This document shows positions 1 to 7,497 of a DNA stretch of 35,749 bases, in pieces. Below the pieces are notes generated by a model. It did not search any database, was not told the origin of the DNA, and saw only the letters and a list, made by a program, of their open reading frames with translations. A program made the translations under genes and the position numbers. Position 1 is the first letter of the stretch, and each line of letters opens with the position of its first letter. The DNA comes from Acetobacteraceae bacterium. Its GTDB lineage: Bacteria > Pseudomonadota > Alphaproteobacteria > Acetobacterales > Acetobacteraceae. The stretch lies in contig JAIYDS010000070.1 of the NCBI GenBank assembly GCA_027487385.1, positions 1 to 35,749 of the forward strand, read 5' to 3'.

Positions 1-107
1 TCATGCGCTTCAACCTCGGATGGATTGACATCAGAGGACCAAAGGCCACCATCTCAACCGTCAGGGATGTCTCCGAACACCCGTCAGGGATGTCTCCGGT
101 CTAAACA
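1..107. mobile_element. Probable terminal end of an insertion sequence (truncated by window edge)
   Basis: An 18-bp direct repeat, CCGTCAGGGATGTCTCCG, occurs at 58-75 and 81-98 (period 23 bp) and is followed by GTCTAAACA ending near 107. Read from the other strand this is TGTTTAGACC followed by two copies of the repeat. A TGT start and repeated subterminal motifs are what IS3/IS481-type transposase-binding ends look like. No transposase frame is visible because the element would extend to the left of base 1. The family assignment is from memory of similar ends and is tentative. Confidence 0.4.
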
Positions 108-180
108 GGCCCCAGACCCCATGTGTTGAAGACCGGTCTTGTTCCGCAGAGTAGCGCCCAAATGAAAGGGGTCTGGGGCC
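108..180. repeat. Perfect 13-bp inverted repeat flanking a 47-bp segment
   Basis: GGCCCCAGACCCC at 108-120 is the exact reverse complement of GGGGTCTGGGGCC at 168-180. Between them lies a perfect 12-bp palindrome, AAGACCGGTCTT (129-140). The right arm is also half of the terminator-like hairpin at 173-190. The left arm starts directly after the presumed insertion-sequence end, so the pair may be two inverted copies of a short dispersed element. Confidence 0.6.
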
Positions 181-190
181 TCGGCCCCAG
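173..190 (-). terminator. Rho-independent terminator candidate after the SDR gene
   Basis: On the minus strand, 16 bases past the SDR stop codon, CTGGGGCC and GGCCCCAG form a perfect 8-bp stem with a 2-base loop. It is followed by ACCCC and then the T-rich stretch TTTCATTT. The T tract is weak and offset, so the hairpin is certain but terminator function is probable only. Confidence 0.5.
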
Positions 191-206
191 CCGCCGGAGG
201 CCTTTT

Positions 207-1094
207 TCAGCTGTTTCTTTTCGCCTTATCCTCGTCATTCCGCGCCTTGATCCGCGCGCGGGCCTCCGCCCACTCCGCATCGCCCCAGGCGGTGTAGTCA
301 TTGTAGTTGCCCGCGCCATTGGCCAGCCAATTCCCGCCATCCAGCGCCACGGTCTGCCCGCTGATCCAGCCCGCGCCATCCGAAAGCAGGAAGGCCGCAA
401 GATTGCCGATATCTTCCGGCGTGCCGCCCTTGCGCATCGGGTTGCGCGCCGCCGCCTTGCCCACCGGGTCCTCGGCGCCGGGGCGGATGCGCGCCAGCAT
501 CCCCTCGGTCGGGATCAGGCCGGGGGCGATGCCGTTCAGCCGGATGCCGTAGCGGCCCCATTCTAGCGCCAGCGACTTGGTCATCGCATCCACGCCCGCC
601 TTGCTCATGGCGGAGGGCACCACGAAGGGCGCCCCGGTCCAGACCCAGGTGACCGTGATGGAGACCACGGCGCCCGGCATCCCCGCCGCGATCCAGCGCT
701 TGCCCAGCGCCTGGGTCACATGGAAGGTGCCGTTGAAGACGATCTCCGAGACGGCGCGGAAGCCGCGTGGCGAGAGATCCTCGGTGCGGCTGATGAAATT
801 GCCGGCGGCGTTGTTGATCAGGTGGGTGGGGCCATGGCCCAGGTCGAAGCTGGCCTGGATCGCGGCGTCCACGGCCTCGGCATCCTTGATGTCCACCGCC
901 TGGCAGCGGGCCTGGCCAGGGTATTCGGCGTTCATCGCCGCCACCGTGTCTTCCAGCACCGAGGCGCGGCGGCCCCAGATTTCGACGGATGCGCCAAGGG
1001 AGAGCAGGTGCTCGGCCATCATCCGGCCGAGGCCCGTGCCGCCGCCGGTGATCAGCACGCGGCGCCCGGCAAAGAGGTTGGGGGCGAAGATCAC
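207..1094 (-). CDS. SDR family oxidoreductase, 2,4-dienoyl-CoA reductase-like
   Basis: This 295-residue protein is a short-chain dehydrogenase/reductase. The cofactor motif TGGGTGLG is at residues 16-23, NNAAGN at 94-99, and the post-catalytic PG at 191-192. At the usual YxxxK site the sequence is SAMSK (161-165): the lysine is kept and the tyrosine is Ser. That pattern, followed by AGVDAMTKSLALEWG and IAPGLIPTEG, is typical of the 2,4-dienoyl-CoA reductase branch, which lacks the classical Tyr; so an NADPH-dependent reduction of unsaturated acyl-CoA is the likely role. The start codon is GTG and overlaps the stop of the upstream Bug gene by four bases (GTGA, 1091-1094), indicating translational coupling. 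Exact substrate is unknown. Confidence 0.85.
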   Translation of the reverse strand: MIFAPNLFAGRRVLITGGGTGLGRMMAEHLLSLGASVEIWGRRASVLEDTVAAMNAEYPGQARCQAVDIKDAEAVDAAIQASFDLGHGPTHLINNAAGNFISRTEDLSPRGFRAVSEIVFNGTFHVTQALGKRWIAAGMPGAVVSITVTWVWTGAPFVVPSAMSKAGVDAMTKSLALEWGRYGIRLNGIAPGLIPTEGMLARIRPGAEDPVGKAAARNPMRKGGTPEDIGNLAAFLLSDGAGWISGQTVALDGGNWLANGAGNYNDYTAWGDAEWAEARARIKARNDEDKAKRNS

Positions 1095-2050
1095 AGGCCC
1101 AGGCCCAGGCGCCGCACCCGCGCCTCCTCATAATCGGCGGTGGTCTGGATGAAGCGGCCGTAATCGGCGCTGTTGAGGTATTCCAGCGGCATGTCGAGGC
1201 GCTCCAGCGTCGCGATATGGGCCGGGTCATGCAGCGCCACGCGGAAACCGTCATGCAGGCGGCGGACGATCTCGGGGTCCATCCCCAGCGGGCCGACAAT
1301 CCCGTAGGGCGAGGTGACCACCATGTCCTGGTAGCCGAGTTCGAGCAGCGTGGGCACCTGCGGCAGCTTGGGCGAGCGGCTGCGCGACCAGACATTGAGC
1401 GCCCGCAGCCGCCCATCCTGGATGAGCTGCAGCACGCCCGATCCGGTGCCCGAGGCGTCAATATGGCCGCCGATGATGGCCGGCACTGCATCGCCCTCGC
1501 CGCGGAAGGGCACATGCGTCACCTCGATGCGCTCGCGCGCGGCGAGTTCGATCAGCGTCAGGTGTGGCGTGCCATTGGCGCCGGTATTGCCGATCTTCAC
1601 CTCATTCGGCCGGCGGCGCGCATCGGCGACGAGATCGGCCCAGGATTGATAGGGGCTCTCTGCCCGCACGCAGACCATGAAGAGATAGCCGGTGACATGG
1701 ATGATGGGCGTGAAGTCGGTGCGCGGATTGAAGGCCATGCGCTGCATGAAGGGCAGGCGGATGGCGGGCAGGGCGAATTGCGCCAGTGTGTAGCCATCGG
1801 GCCTGGCGTTGCGCATGTTGGCCGCCGGCAGTGTGCCGCCGCCGCCGGGCCGGTTCTCGATGATCACCTGTTGCCCCATGGCCCGCGTGGCGGCCTCGGC
1901 GAAGGAACGCATCTGCACATCGGTCGCGCCGCCGGCCGGGAAGCTGATCTGAATCGTGATGGGGCGGCTGGGGAAGGCTTGGGCGCGGGCGACGCCCGGC
2001 AGGATGATGGGCGTGGCCAAGGCACTGGCCAGCAGGCTGCGGCGGTTCAT
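1091..2050 (-). CDS. Bug-family tripartite tricarboxylate transporter substrate-binding protein
   Basis: A 319-residue periplasmic solute-binding protein of the Bug/TctC family. An N-terminal export signal with basic residues and a hydrophobic core ends near ARAQA (residue 25). The mature part opens with the family pattern FPSRPITIQISFPAGGATD and continues with VIIENRPGGGGT. Bug proteins capture carboxylates or related small acids for TctAB-type permeases, but no TctA or TctB gene is in the window, so it is an orphan whose ligand cannot be predicted. A CCGGAG ribosome-binding site lies about 9 bases upstream of the ATG. Coupling to the SDR gene downstream suggests joint use in catabolism of an acid whose CoA ester is unsaturated; this is inference. 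Confidence 0.9.
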   Translation of the reverse strand: MNRRSLLASALATPIILPGVARAQAFPSRPITIQISFPAGGATDVQMRSFAEAATRAMGQQVIIENRPGGGGTLPAANMRNARPDGYTLAQFALPAIRLPFMQRMAFNPRTDFTPIIHVTGYLFMVCVRAESPYQSWADLVADARRRPNEVKIGNTGANGTPHLTLIELAARERIEVTHVPFRGEGDAVPAIIGGHIDASGTGSGVLQLIQDGRLRALNVWSRSRSPKLPQVPTLLELGYQDMVVTSPYGIVGPLGMDPEIVRRLHDGFRVALHDPAHIATLERLDMPLEYLNSADYGRFIQTTADYEEARVRRLGLGL

Positions 2051-2125
2051 GGTGACGTCTCCGGAAGTTTTTTATGTGACAGGAGTTTCATGCCGGATTT
2101 CGCGCCGCGAGGCCAGCATGAAGCG

Positions 2126-2893
2126 TCAGGCGGGATCGAGGCCAGCCGCCCGGATTACCCCATGCGCCCCGGGCCCGGCCAGGAAGCGGATCAGCGCCAG
2201 CGCCGCCTCTGGCTGTTCCGCCCGCGCGCCGATTCCGGCCGAGAAGGTGGTGACCCGCTGGATGGGCGCGGGCAGGGGCCCCACGATCTCAATCCCCGGG
2301 ATGGGCAGCAATTCGCTGACCTGCTGGAAGCCCAGCTCCACCACGCCATTGGCCACCTCGCGCCCCACCCAGCGGGGGAATTGCCGCGCCTTGCCCGCCA
2401 TCTGCTCGGCGATGCCGAGCCGGGCGAAGAGTTCGGTCGAGAGATAGACGCCGCTCGCGCTGGCCGAATAGCCGATGCTGGCGGCGTTCAGCAGCGTCTG
2501 GCGGAATTCCTCGACGGTGCCGATGCGCGGATGCGGCGTGCCGGCGCGCACCGCCATGGCGATGGCGGAATGCACCAGGTCCCGCTCGCTGCCCGCGCGC
2601 ACCAGGCCGGCACGCACCAGCCCATCCAGCGAGCCGCGCGCGAGGATGACGACATCGGCGGCCTCGCCCCGCGCCATCCGGTTCGGGATGGCGTCCGGTG
2701 CCGCGCCCATGGAGGGGCCGCGGATGGTCTCGATGCTGTGCCCCGTCTCGGCCGTGAAGCGCGGCGCGAGAAGCTCGAAGGGCGCGGTGAAGGCGCCCGA
2801 GGTCATCACCTTGATCGGGGTGCTGGCCCGCACCAGGCCCGGCGTGGCCAGCAGCCCGGCCAGCCCCAGGCCGAAAAACCGGCGTCGCATCAT
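2126..2893 (-). CDS. ModA-like periplasmic substrate-binding protein
   Basis: A 255-residue extracellular solute-binding protein (SBP_bac_11/ModA type). An N-terminal signal starts MMRRRFFGLGL and is probably cleaved near LVRAS. The mature part begins IKVMTSGAFTAPFELLAPRF and contains GEAADVVILARGSLDGLV and GYSASASGVYLSTEL, the anion-binding-lobe signatures of molybdate-binding-like proteins. No ModB/ModC partners are nearby and it sits among Bug genes, so the ligand may well be an organic acid rather than molybdate. A strong GGGAGGA ribosome-binding site lies 5-6 bases before the ATG. Gaps of 75-76 bp on either side are compatible with one transcription unit. Confidence 0.75.
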   Translation of the reverse strand: MMRRRFFGLGLAGLLATPGLVRASTPIKVMTSGAFTAPFELLAPRFTAETGHSIETIRGPSMGAAPDAIPNRMARGEAADVVILARGSLDGLVRAGLVRAGSERDLVHSAIAMAVRAGTPHPRIGTVEEFRQTLLNAASIGYSASASGVYLSTELFARLGIAEQMAGKARQFPRWVGREVANGVVELGFQQVSELLPIPGIEIVGPLPAPIQRVTTFSAGIGARAEQPEAALALIRFLAGPGAHGVIRAAGLDPA

Positions 2894-2969
2894 GAATTCC
2901 TCCCTCGCTTTGCACGCAGTTTTCGCTCGTCACGCCCAGGACGCAAGACGGGCGCGCGCCAGCGGGAGG

Positions 2970-3938
2970 TCAGCCCTCGATGCGGATATTGGCCACCCGG
3001 ATCGCCTCGGCGAAGGCCGCGCGCTGGGTGGTGATGTAGGTCGCCATGCCGCTGGCGTTGCGATAATCGGGCTCCAGCCCGGCGGCGGCCACGCGATCCC
3101 GCATTTCCGGGAGCTGCATGGCGCGGCCCACCTCGCCATCAATCCGCTCGATGATCGCCTGGGGCGTGCCGGCGGGGGCCATCAGCCCGATCCAGGCGCC
3201 GCCATCAAAGGCGCCGAGGCCGGGCAGGGCGGCCAAAGGCGGCACGCCCGGGGCCAGGATGGAGCCGTTGCGGAAGGAAATGCCCAGCGCGCGAAGCTGG
3301 CCATTGCGCACGGCGGCGCCGGCGGCGGCCACCGTCTCGATGGAGTAGTTCACATGCCCGCCCATCACGGCGGTCAGCGCCGGCGCGCTGCCGGCGAAGG
3401 GCACATGCACCACATCCACGCCGGCCAGGGCGTGGAACCAGGAGGCGATGATATGCGCCGTGGCTCCCGTGCCGGAGGAGGAGAAGGTGTAGCGCCCCGG
3501 ATTGGCCTTGAGCAGCGCGATGAACTCGGCCGCATTCTGCGCCGGGAAATTCGGCGGCACGACGAGGATCAGCGGCGCGATGCCGGTGATGGAGATGGGC
3601 GCGAAATCGCGCTCGGCGTTGAAGGGCGTGCGCTGCACCAGGGGCGAGGTGACGATGGGCCCGGTGGAGGCCGCGAGCAGCGTATAGCCATCGGGGGCCG
3701 CCTTCGCGACCTGATCCGTGCCGATCAGGCCGCCGGCGCCGGCGCGGTTCTCGGCCACGAAGGGCTGGCCCAGGGTTTCCGTCAGGCGCTGCGCCATGAC
3801 GCGCGCGGCGAGGTCCGTGGCCTGGCCGGGCGGCCAGGGGATGATCACGCGCACGGCGCGGTTGGGATAGGGCGCCTGGGCCAGGGCCGGGGCGCCGGCC
3901 AGCAGGAAGGGCGCGGCGAGGAGATGGCGGCGTTGCAT
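2970..3938 (-). CDS. Bug-family substrate-binding protein (tandem copy 2)
   Basis: A 322-residue Bug/TctC-type binding protein. I start it at the ATG at 3938 (MQRRHLLAAPFLLAGAPALA), which gives a proper signal peptide; a longer frame reaching 4124 would run through the upstream gene. The mature part opens YPNRAVRVIIPWPPGQATD and contains VAENRAGAGGLIGTDQVAKA. It is very similar along its whole length to the gene immediately upstream, sharing for example the LLAASTGPIVTSPLVQRT segment and the ANIRIEG end. It starts four bases after the stop of that gene, so the two are co-transcribed tandem duplicates. Ligand unknown; no TctAB permease in the window. Confidence 0.9.
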   Translation of the reverse strand: MQRRHLLAAPFLLAGAPALAQAPYPNRAVRVIIPWPPGQATDLAARVMAQRLTETLGQPFVAENRAGAGGLIGTDQVAKAAPDGYTLLAASTGPIVTSPLVQRTPFNAERDFAPISITGIAPLILVVPPNFPAQNAAEFIALLKANPGRYTFSSSGTGATAHIIASWFHALAGVDVVHVPFAGSAPALTAVMGGHVNYSIETVAAAGAAVRNGQLRALGISFRNGSILAPGVPPLAALPGLGAFDGGAWIGLMAPAGTPQAIIERIDGEVGRAMQLPEMRDRVAAAGLEPDYRNASGMATYITTQRAAFAEAIRVANIRIEG

Positions 3939-3942
3939 CGCC

Positions 3943-4914
3943 TCAGCCCTCGATGCGGATATTGGCGGCGCGGATGGCGCTGGCGAAGCCGCGGCGCTGG
4001 TTGGCGATGTATTCCCGCATCGCGTCCGGCCCGTGATAGACCGGCTCCAGCCCGGCGGTGACCAGGCGATCCCGCATGTCCCCGCCCTGCATGGCGCGGC
4101 CGATCTCGGCGTCGATGCGGTCAATGATGGGGCGCGGCGTGCCGGCGGGGGCCATCAGGCCGATCCAGGCGCCGGCGTCGTAATCCTGCATGCCCGGCAG
4201 GCGCGCCAGCGGCGGCACGTCCGGCACCAGCGTCGAGCCGTTCTTGAAGGAGATGCCGAGCGCGCGCAGGCTGCCATTGCGGATCAGCGGGCCGGTCGCG
4301 GCCAGGGTCTCGACCGAGTAGTTCACATGCCCGCCCACCACGGCGGTCAGCGCGGGGCCGCTGCCGGCGAAGGGCACATGCACCACATCCACATTGGCCA
4401 GCGCATGGAACCAGGCGGCCACGACATGCGCCGTGGCGCCGGTGCCCGAGGAGGAGAAGCTGTAATGCCCGGGGCGGGCGCGCAGCAGGGCGAGGAATTC
4501 CTCGGCCGTGCGGGCGGGGAAATTGGGCGGCACGACCAGCAGATAGGGGGACATGCCGGTGACGCAGATATCGGCGAAATCCCGCTCGGCGTTATAGGCG
4601 GTGCGCTGCACCAGGGGCGAGGTCACGATCGGGCCGGTGGAGGCTGCCAGCAGCGTGTAGCCATCGGGTGCCGCCTTCGCCACCTGGTCCGTGCCGATCA
4701 TCCCGCCGGCGCCGGCGCGGTTCTCGGCCACGAAGGGCTGGCCCAGCGTTTCGGTCAGGCGTTGGGCGGCGATGCGGGCGGCAAGGTCCGTCGCCTGGCC
4801 GGGCGGCCAGGGCACCACCACGCGCACGGAACGGTTGGGCCAGGCCGGTTGGGCCGAAGCTGAGGCCGCGGCGAGCAGGAAAGGGGCGGCCAGGGCGGCG
4901 CGACGCTGGATCAT
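3943..4914 (-). CDS. Bug-family substrate-binding protein (tandem copy 1)
   Basis: A 323-residue Bug/TctC-type periplasmic binding protein. The start at 4914 (MIQRRAALAAPFLLAAASASA) gives a signal peptide and has a GGGAG ribosome-binding site about 9 bases upstream; longer frames upstream would overlap the divergent hydratase. The mature region starts WPNRSVRVVVPWPPGQATD and includes VAENRAGAGGMIGTDQVAKA. It is the first gene of the minus-strand cluster and its close paralogue follows after 4 bp. The two differ mostly in the middle (for example DICVTGMSPYLLVVPPNFPA here against PISITGIAPLILVVPPNFPA in the copy), which could mean different ligands. Confidence 0.9.
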   Translation of the reverse strand: MIQRRAALAAPFLLAAASASAQPAWPNRSVRVVVPWPPGQATDLAARIAAQRLTETLGQPFVAENRAGAGGMIGTDQVAKAAPDGYTLLAASTGPIVTSPLVQRTAYNAERDFADICVTGMSPYLLVVPPNFPARTAEEFLALLRARPGHYSFSSSGTGATAHVVAAWFHALANVDVVHVPFAGSGPALTAVVGGHVNYSVETLAATGPLIRNGSLRALGISFKNGSTLVPDVPPLARLPGMQDYDAGAWIGLMAPAGTPRPIIDRIDAEIGRAMQGGDMRDRLVTAGLEPVYHGPDAMREYIANQRRGFASAIRAANIRIEG

Positions 4915-5014
4915 GTGTTTCACTCCCGATTTGCCACCGCATGTGCCGTGCCGGGTGATCTTGTGCAAGGGTCTTCGCGCGCGTCCCATCCGACGCGGCC
5001 CGAGAGGATGATTC
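4915..5014. promoter_or_regulatory. Divergent promoter region, Bug cluster / enoyl-CoA hydratase
   Basis: One hundred bases separate the divergent starts at 4914 (minus) and 5015 (plus). It must hold the promoter of the hydratase and probably that of the Bug cluster. The plus-strand ribosome-binding site is GAGAGGAT (5002-5009), about 6 bases before the ATG. I see no convincing operator palindrome. Confidence 0.4.
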
Positions 5015-5806
5015 ATGCTGGAATTCGAGACCCTGGCGCTGGAAGAACCCGCGCCGCATCTGCTCATCGTGCGGCTGAACCGGCCCGAGGTCGCCAATGC
5101 GCTGAACACGCAGATGGGGCGGGACCTGCTGGCGCTCTGGACCGCGCTGACCGAGGATGCGCGCGGCATTCGCTGCATCGTCTTCACCGCCACGGGCGGG
5201 CGGGCCTTTTGCGCCGGCGGTGACCTGAAGGAGCGCCTCGGCATGACCGACGGGCAATGGCAGGCGCAGCACGAGATCTTCGAGCGCGCCTATTGGGCGC
5301 TGATGGATTGCCCCATCCCCGTGATCGCCGCGGTGAATGGCCATGCCTATGCCGGTGGCCTGGAAATGGTGCTGGCGAGCGACTTCGCCTATGCGGCCGA
5401 GACGGCCCGCTTCGCGCTGACGGAAGTCACCATCGGCATCATGCCGGGCGCGGGGGGCACGCAGAACCTGCCGCGCGCGGTGGGTGAGCGGCGGGCCAAG
5501 GAGATCATCCTGACGGGGCGGCCCTTCACGGCGCAGCAGGCGCTGGATTGGGGGATTCTCAACGCCGTCCATCCGCCCGAGGCGCTTCTGCCGGCGGCGC
5601 TGGAGACGGCGCAGCGCATCGCGGACAATGCGCCGCTTTCGGTGCGGCAGGCGAAGAAGAGCATCCATTACGGCTTGCAGATGGATGTGCGGACCGCCTT
5701 CCGCTTCGAGATCGAGGCCTATAACCGCCTGGTCGGCACCGAGGACCGGCATGAGGGGATTGCGAGCTTCAACGAGAAGCGAAAGCCCGTCTTCAAGGGG
5801 CGCTGA
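5015..5806 (+). CDS. Enoyl-CoA hydratase/isomerase (crotonase) family protein
   Basis: A 263-residue crotonase-fold enzyme. The oxyanion-hole segments are FCAGGDLKE (residues 65-73) and the helix start around G114-G115. Both catalytic glutamates of true hydratases are in place: E117 in GGLEMVLASD and E137 in ALTEVTIGIMPGAGGTQ. Hydration of trans-2-enoyl-CoA is therefore expected, rather than the isomerase or hydrolase activities of branches that lack one Glu. Length is normal for the family. It is transcribed away from the Bug/SDR cluster; the pairing of a dienoyl-CoA-reductase-like SDR with a hydratase suggests acyl-CoA breakdown, though substrates cannot be read from the sequence. Confidence 0.9.
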   Translation: MLEFETLALEEPAPHLLIVRLNRPEVANALNTQMGRDLLALWTALTEDARGIRCIVFTATGGRAFCAGGDLKERLGMTDGQWQAQHEIFERAYWALMDCPIPVIAAVNGHAYAGGLEMVLASDFAYAAETARFALTEVTIGIMPGAGGTQNLPRAVGERRAKEIILTGRPFTAQQALDWGILNAVHPPEALLPAALETAQRIADNAPLSVRQAKKSIHYGLQMDVRTAFRFEIEAYNRLVGTEDRHEGIASFNEKRKPVFKGR

Positions 5807-5813
5807 GGGCGCA

Positions 5814-6989
5814 TCACGCCCGCGCCCCGCGCAGCAGCAGCCGCGCCAGCAGCGCCGCCACCCCGGCCAGCGCGATGGTGAGGGACATGGGCAGCGCCGT
5901 CTCGTCATGCAGCAGCGAGAGCACCGCCCCCGCCAGCGCCCCCATGCCGAATTGCAGCGTGCCGAGCAGCGCCGAGGCGGTGCCCGCCATGTGCGGGAAG
6001 GGCGTGATGCTGATCACCGTGCCCACCGGCAGCGCGATGCCGAGCAGGGAGACATAGAGGAAGATCATCGCGTATTGCGCCAGGAAGGGCCCGTGCAGCG
6101 CCGTCAGCGCCACCAGGGCCAGGGCGCAGGCCGCGACCGCGCCGATGCTCAGGTCGAACAGCCGCTCCCGCCCCAGCCGCGCCGCCAGCCGCGCGGAGAC
6201 CTGCGACACCGCGATGAAGCCCGCGGCGGCGCCCCCGAAGAGCCAGCCATAATGCTCGGGCGCCACGCCGTTCAGCGTGATGAAGACGAAGGGCGAGCCC
6301 GCGATATAGGCGAACATGCCGGCGATGGCGAAGCCCGAGGCCAGCGCGATCCCCATGAAGCGCCCATTGGCCAGCAGCCCCAGATAGCCGCGCAGCACCT
6401 CCAGCAGGGAGACCCGGCGCCGCCGCTCCTCCGGCAGGGATTCCGGCAACAGGACCAGGCAGAGCAGCAGCGCGGTGAGCCCGACCAGCGCCAGGAACCA
6501 GAAGATCGCCCGCCAGCCGAACCAGACCGCGACATAGCCGCCCAGCAGCGGTGCCAGGATGGGCGCGATCCCCATCACCAGCATCAGCCGTCCCATCAGC
6601 CGCACCGGGTCCAGCTGCTCGGAGACATCGCGCACCACGGCGCGGGAGATCACCATGCCGGCGCAGCCCGCCAGGGCCTGCAACAGCCGCAGCGCGATCA
6701 GCGCCTCCATGCTGGTGGCCAGCGCGCAGGCGGCCGAGGCGAGGGTATAGACCACCAGCCCCGCAAAGAGCGGGCGCCGCCGGCCCAGCCGGTCGGAGAG
6801 CGGGCCATGCAGCAACTGGCCCAGCGCCATGCCGATGAAATAGGCGGCCAGCGTGAGCTGCACGCCCTTCATCCCGCCCCCCAGATCATCCGCGATCTCG
6901 AGAAAGGCGGGGAGGTACATGTCGATGGAGAGCGGGCCGAAGGCGGCAAGCAGACCCAGAATTCCCGCCAGCCGGCCCGATGTGCTCAT
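5814..6989 (-). CDS. Bcr/CflA family multidrug efflux MFS transporter
   Basis: A 391-residue integral membrane protein with the usual twelve hydrophobic segments of the major facilitator superfamily. The N-terminus has the Bcr/CflA signature FGPLSIDMYLPAF (17-29), and the loop between helices 2 and 3 carries motif A as GPLSDRLGRRRP (62-73). ISRAVVRDV after helix 4 matches the drug:proton antiporter motif region. It probably exports a drug or metabolite using the proton gradient. It follows the cupin gene by only 9 bp with no good ribosome-binding site, suggesting translational coupling, and it converges on the hydratase gene with 7 bp between stops. Confidence 0.9.
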   Translation of the reverse strand: MSTSGRLAGILGLLAAFGPLSIDMYLPAFLEIADDLGGGMKGVQLTLAAYFIGMALGQLLHGPLSDRLGRRRPLFAGLVVYTLASAACALATSMEALIALRLLQALAGCAGMVISRAVVRDVSEQLDPVRLMGRLMLVMGIAPILAPLLGGYVAVWFGWRAIFWFLALVGLTALLLCLVLLPESLPEERRRRVSLLEVLRGYLGLLANGRFMGIALASGFAIAGMFAYIAGSPFVFITLNGVAPEHYGWLFGGAAAGFIAVSQVSARLAARLGRERLFDLSIGAVAACALALVALTALHGPFLAQYAMIFLYVSLLGIALPVGTVISITPFPHMAGTASALLGTLQFGMGALAGAVLSLLHDETALPMSLTIALAGVAALLARLLLRGARA

Positions 6990-6998
6990 GCCGCGGCT

Positions 6999-7439
6999 TT
7001 AGCCGGGCGGGGGCAGGAAATCCACCTCATGCAGGGTGGAGAGACGGATCACCTCATCCACGTCGGACAGGTTGTGGATGGCCTTGAACAGGTCATGCAG
7101 GCGGCGCGCCGGGCTGACCCAGAAGAAGGCACGGGCCGGGGCGCCGCTCTCGTTGAAATAGCCGTGCATGATGCCGCGCGGCATGCGCACCAGGTCGCCC
7201 GGCTTCGCGAAATGCGTCTGGCCGTCGAGGATCAGCTTCCACTCGCCTTCCAGCATCAGGATGTACTCATCCTGCGTCGGGTGGATATGCGGCGGCACGA
7301 AGGTGCCGGGCGGCGAATTGGCGACGAAGGAGAAGCAATCCTCGGTGGACTGCTTGGGGTGATAGATCTGCCCAAGAATGTTCCAGGTGACGCCATCCAG
7401 CCCGGTATCGGCCCGGGTGATGCCTGCGATCTCGTTCAT
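6999..7439 (-). CDS. Cupin-domain protein
   Basis: A 146-residue single-domain cupin. The metal-binding motifs are intact: PPHIHPTQDEYILMLEG gives H51, H53 and E58, and PGDLVRMPRGIMHG gives H92. The family includes dioxygenases, isomerases and ligand-sensing proteins; nothing here picks one. AAGGAGG lies about 9 bases before the ATG. The neighbours (a D-2-hydroxyacid dehydrogenase upstream and an efflux permease 9 bp downstream) suggest a small operon handling or exporting an organic acid or aromatic compound, which is inference. Confidence 0.85.
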   Translation of the reverse strand: MNEIAGITRADTGLDGVTWNILGQIYHPKQSTEDCFSFVANSPPGTFVPPHIHPTQDEYILMLEGEWKLILDGQTHFAKPGDLVRMPRGIMHGYFNESGAPARAFFWVSPARRLHDLFKAIHNLSDVDEVIRLSTLHEVDFLPPPG

Positions 7440-7497
7440 GTCGGTCTGCCTCCTTCAGCTTCGCCCGTGCGGCGTGCTGCGCCATGGTGGCGGGGAA

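Noticed and set aside
1217..3034. 605-codon plus-strand frame across the Bug and ModA-like genes
   Set aside because: Composition is shadow-like, it spans two well-supported genes on the other strand and shows no family motif.
3943..5244. Longer version (433 codons) of the first tandem Bug gene
   Set aside because: The extra N-terminus would cover the divergent hydratase gene and hide the signal peptide; the ATG at 4914 has a good ribosome-binding site.
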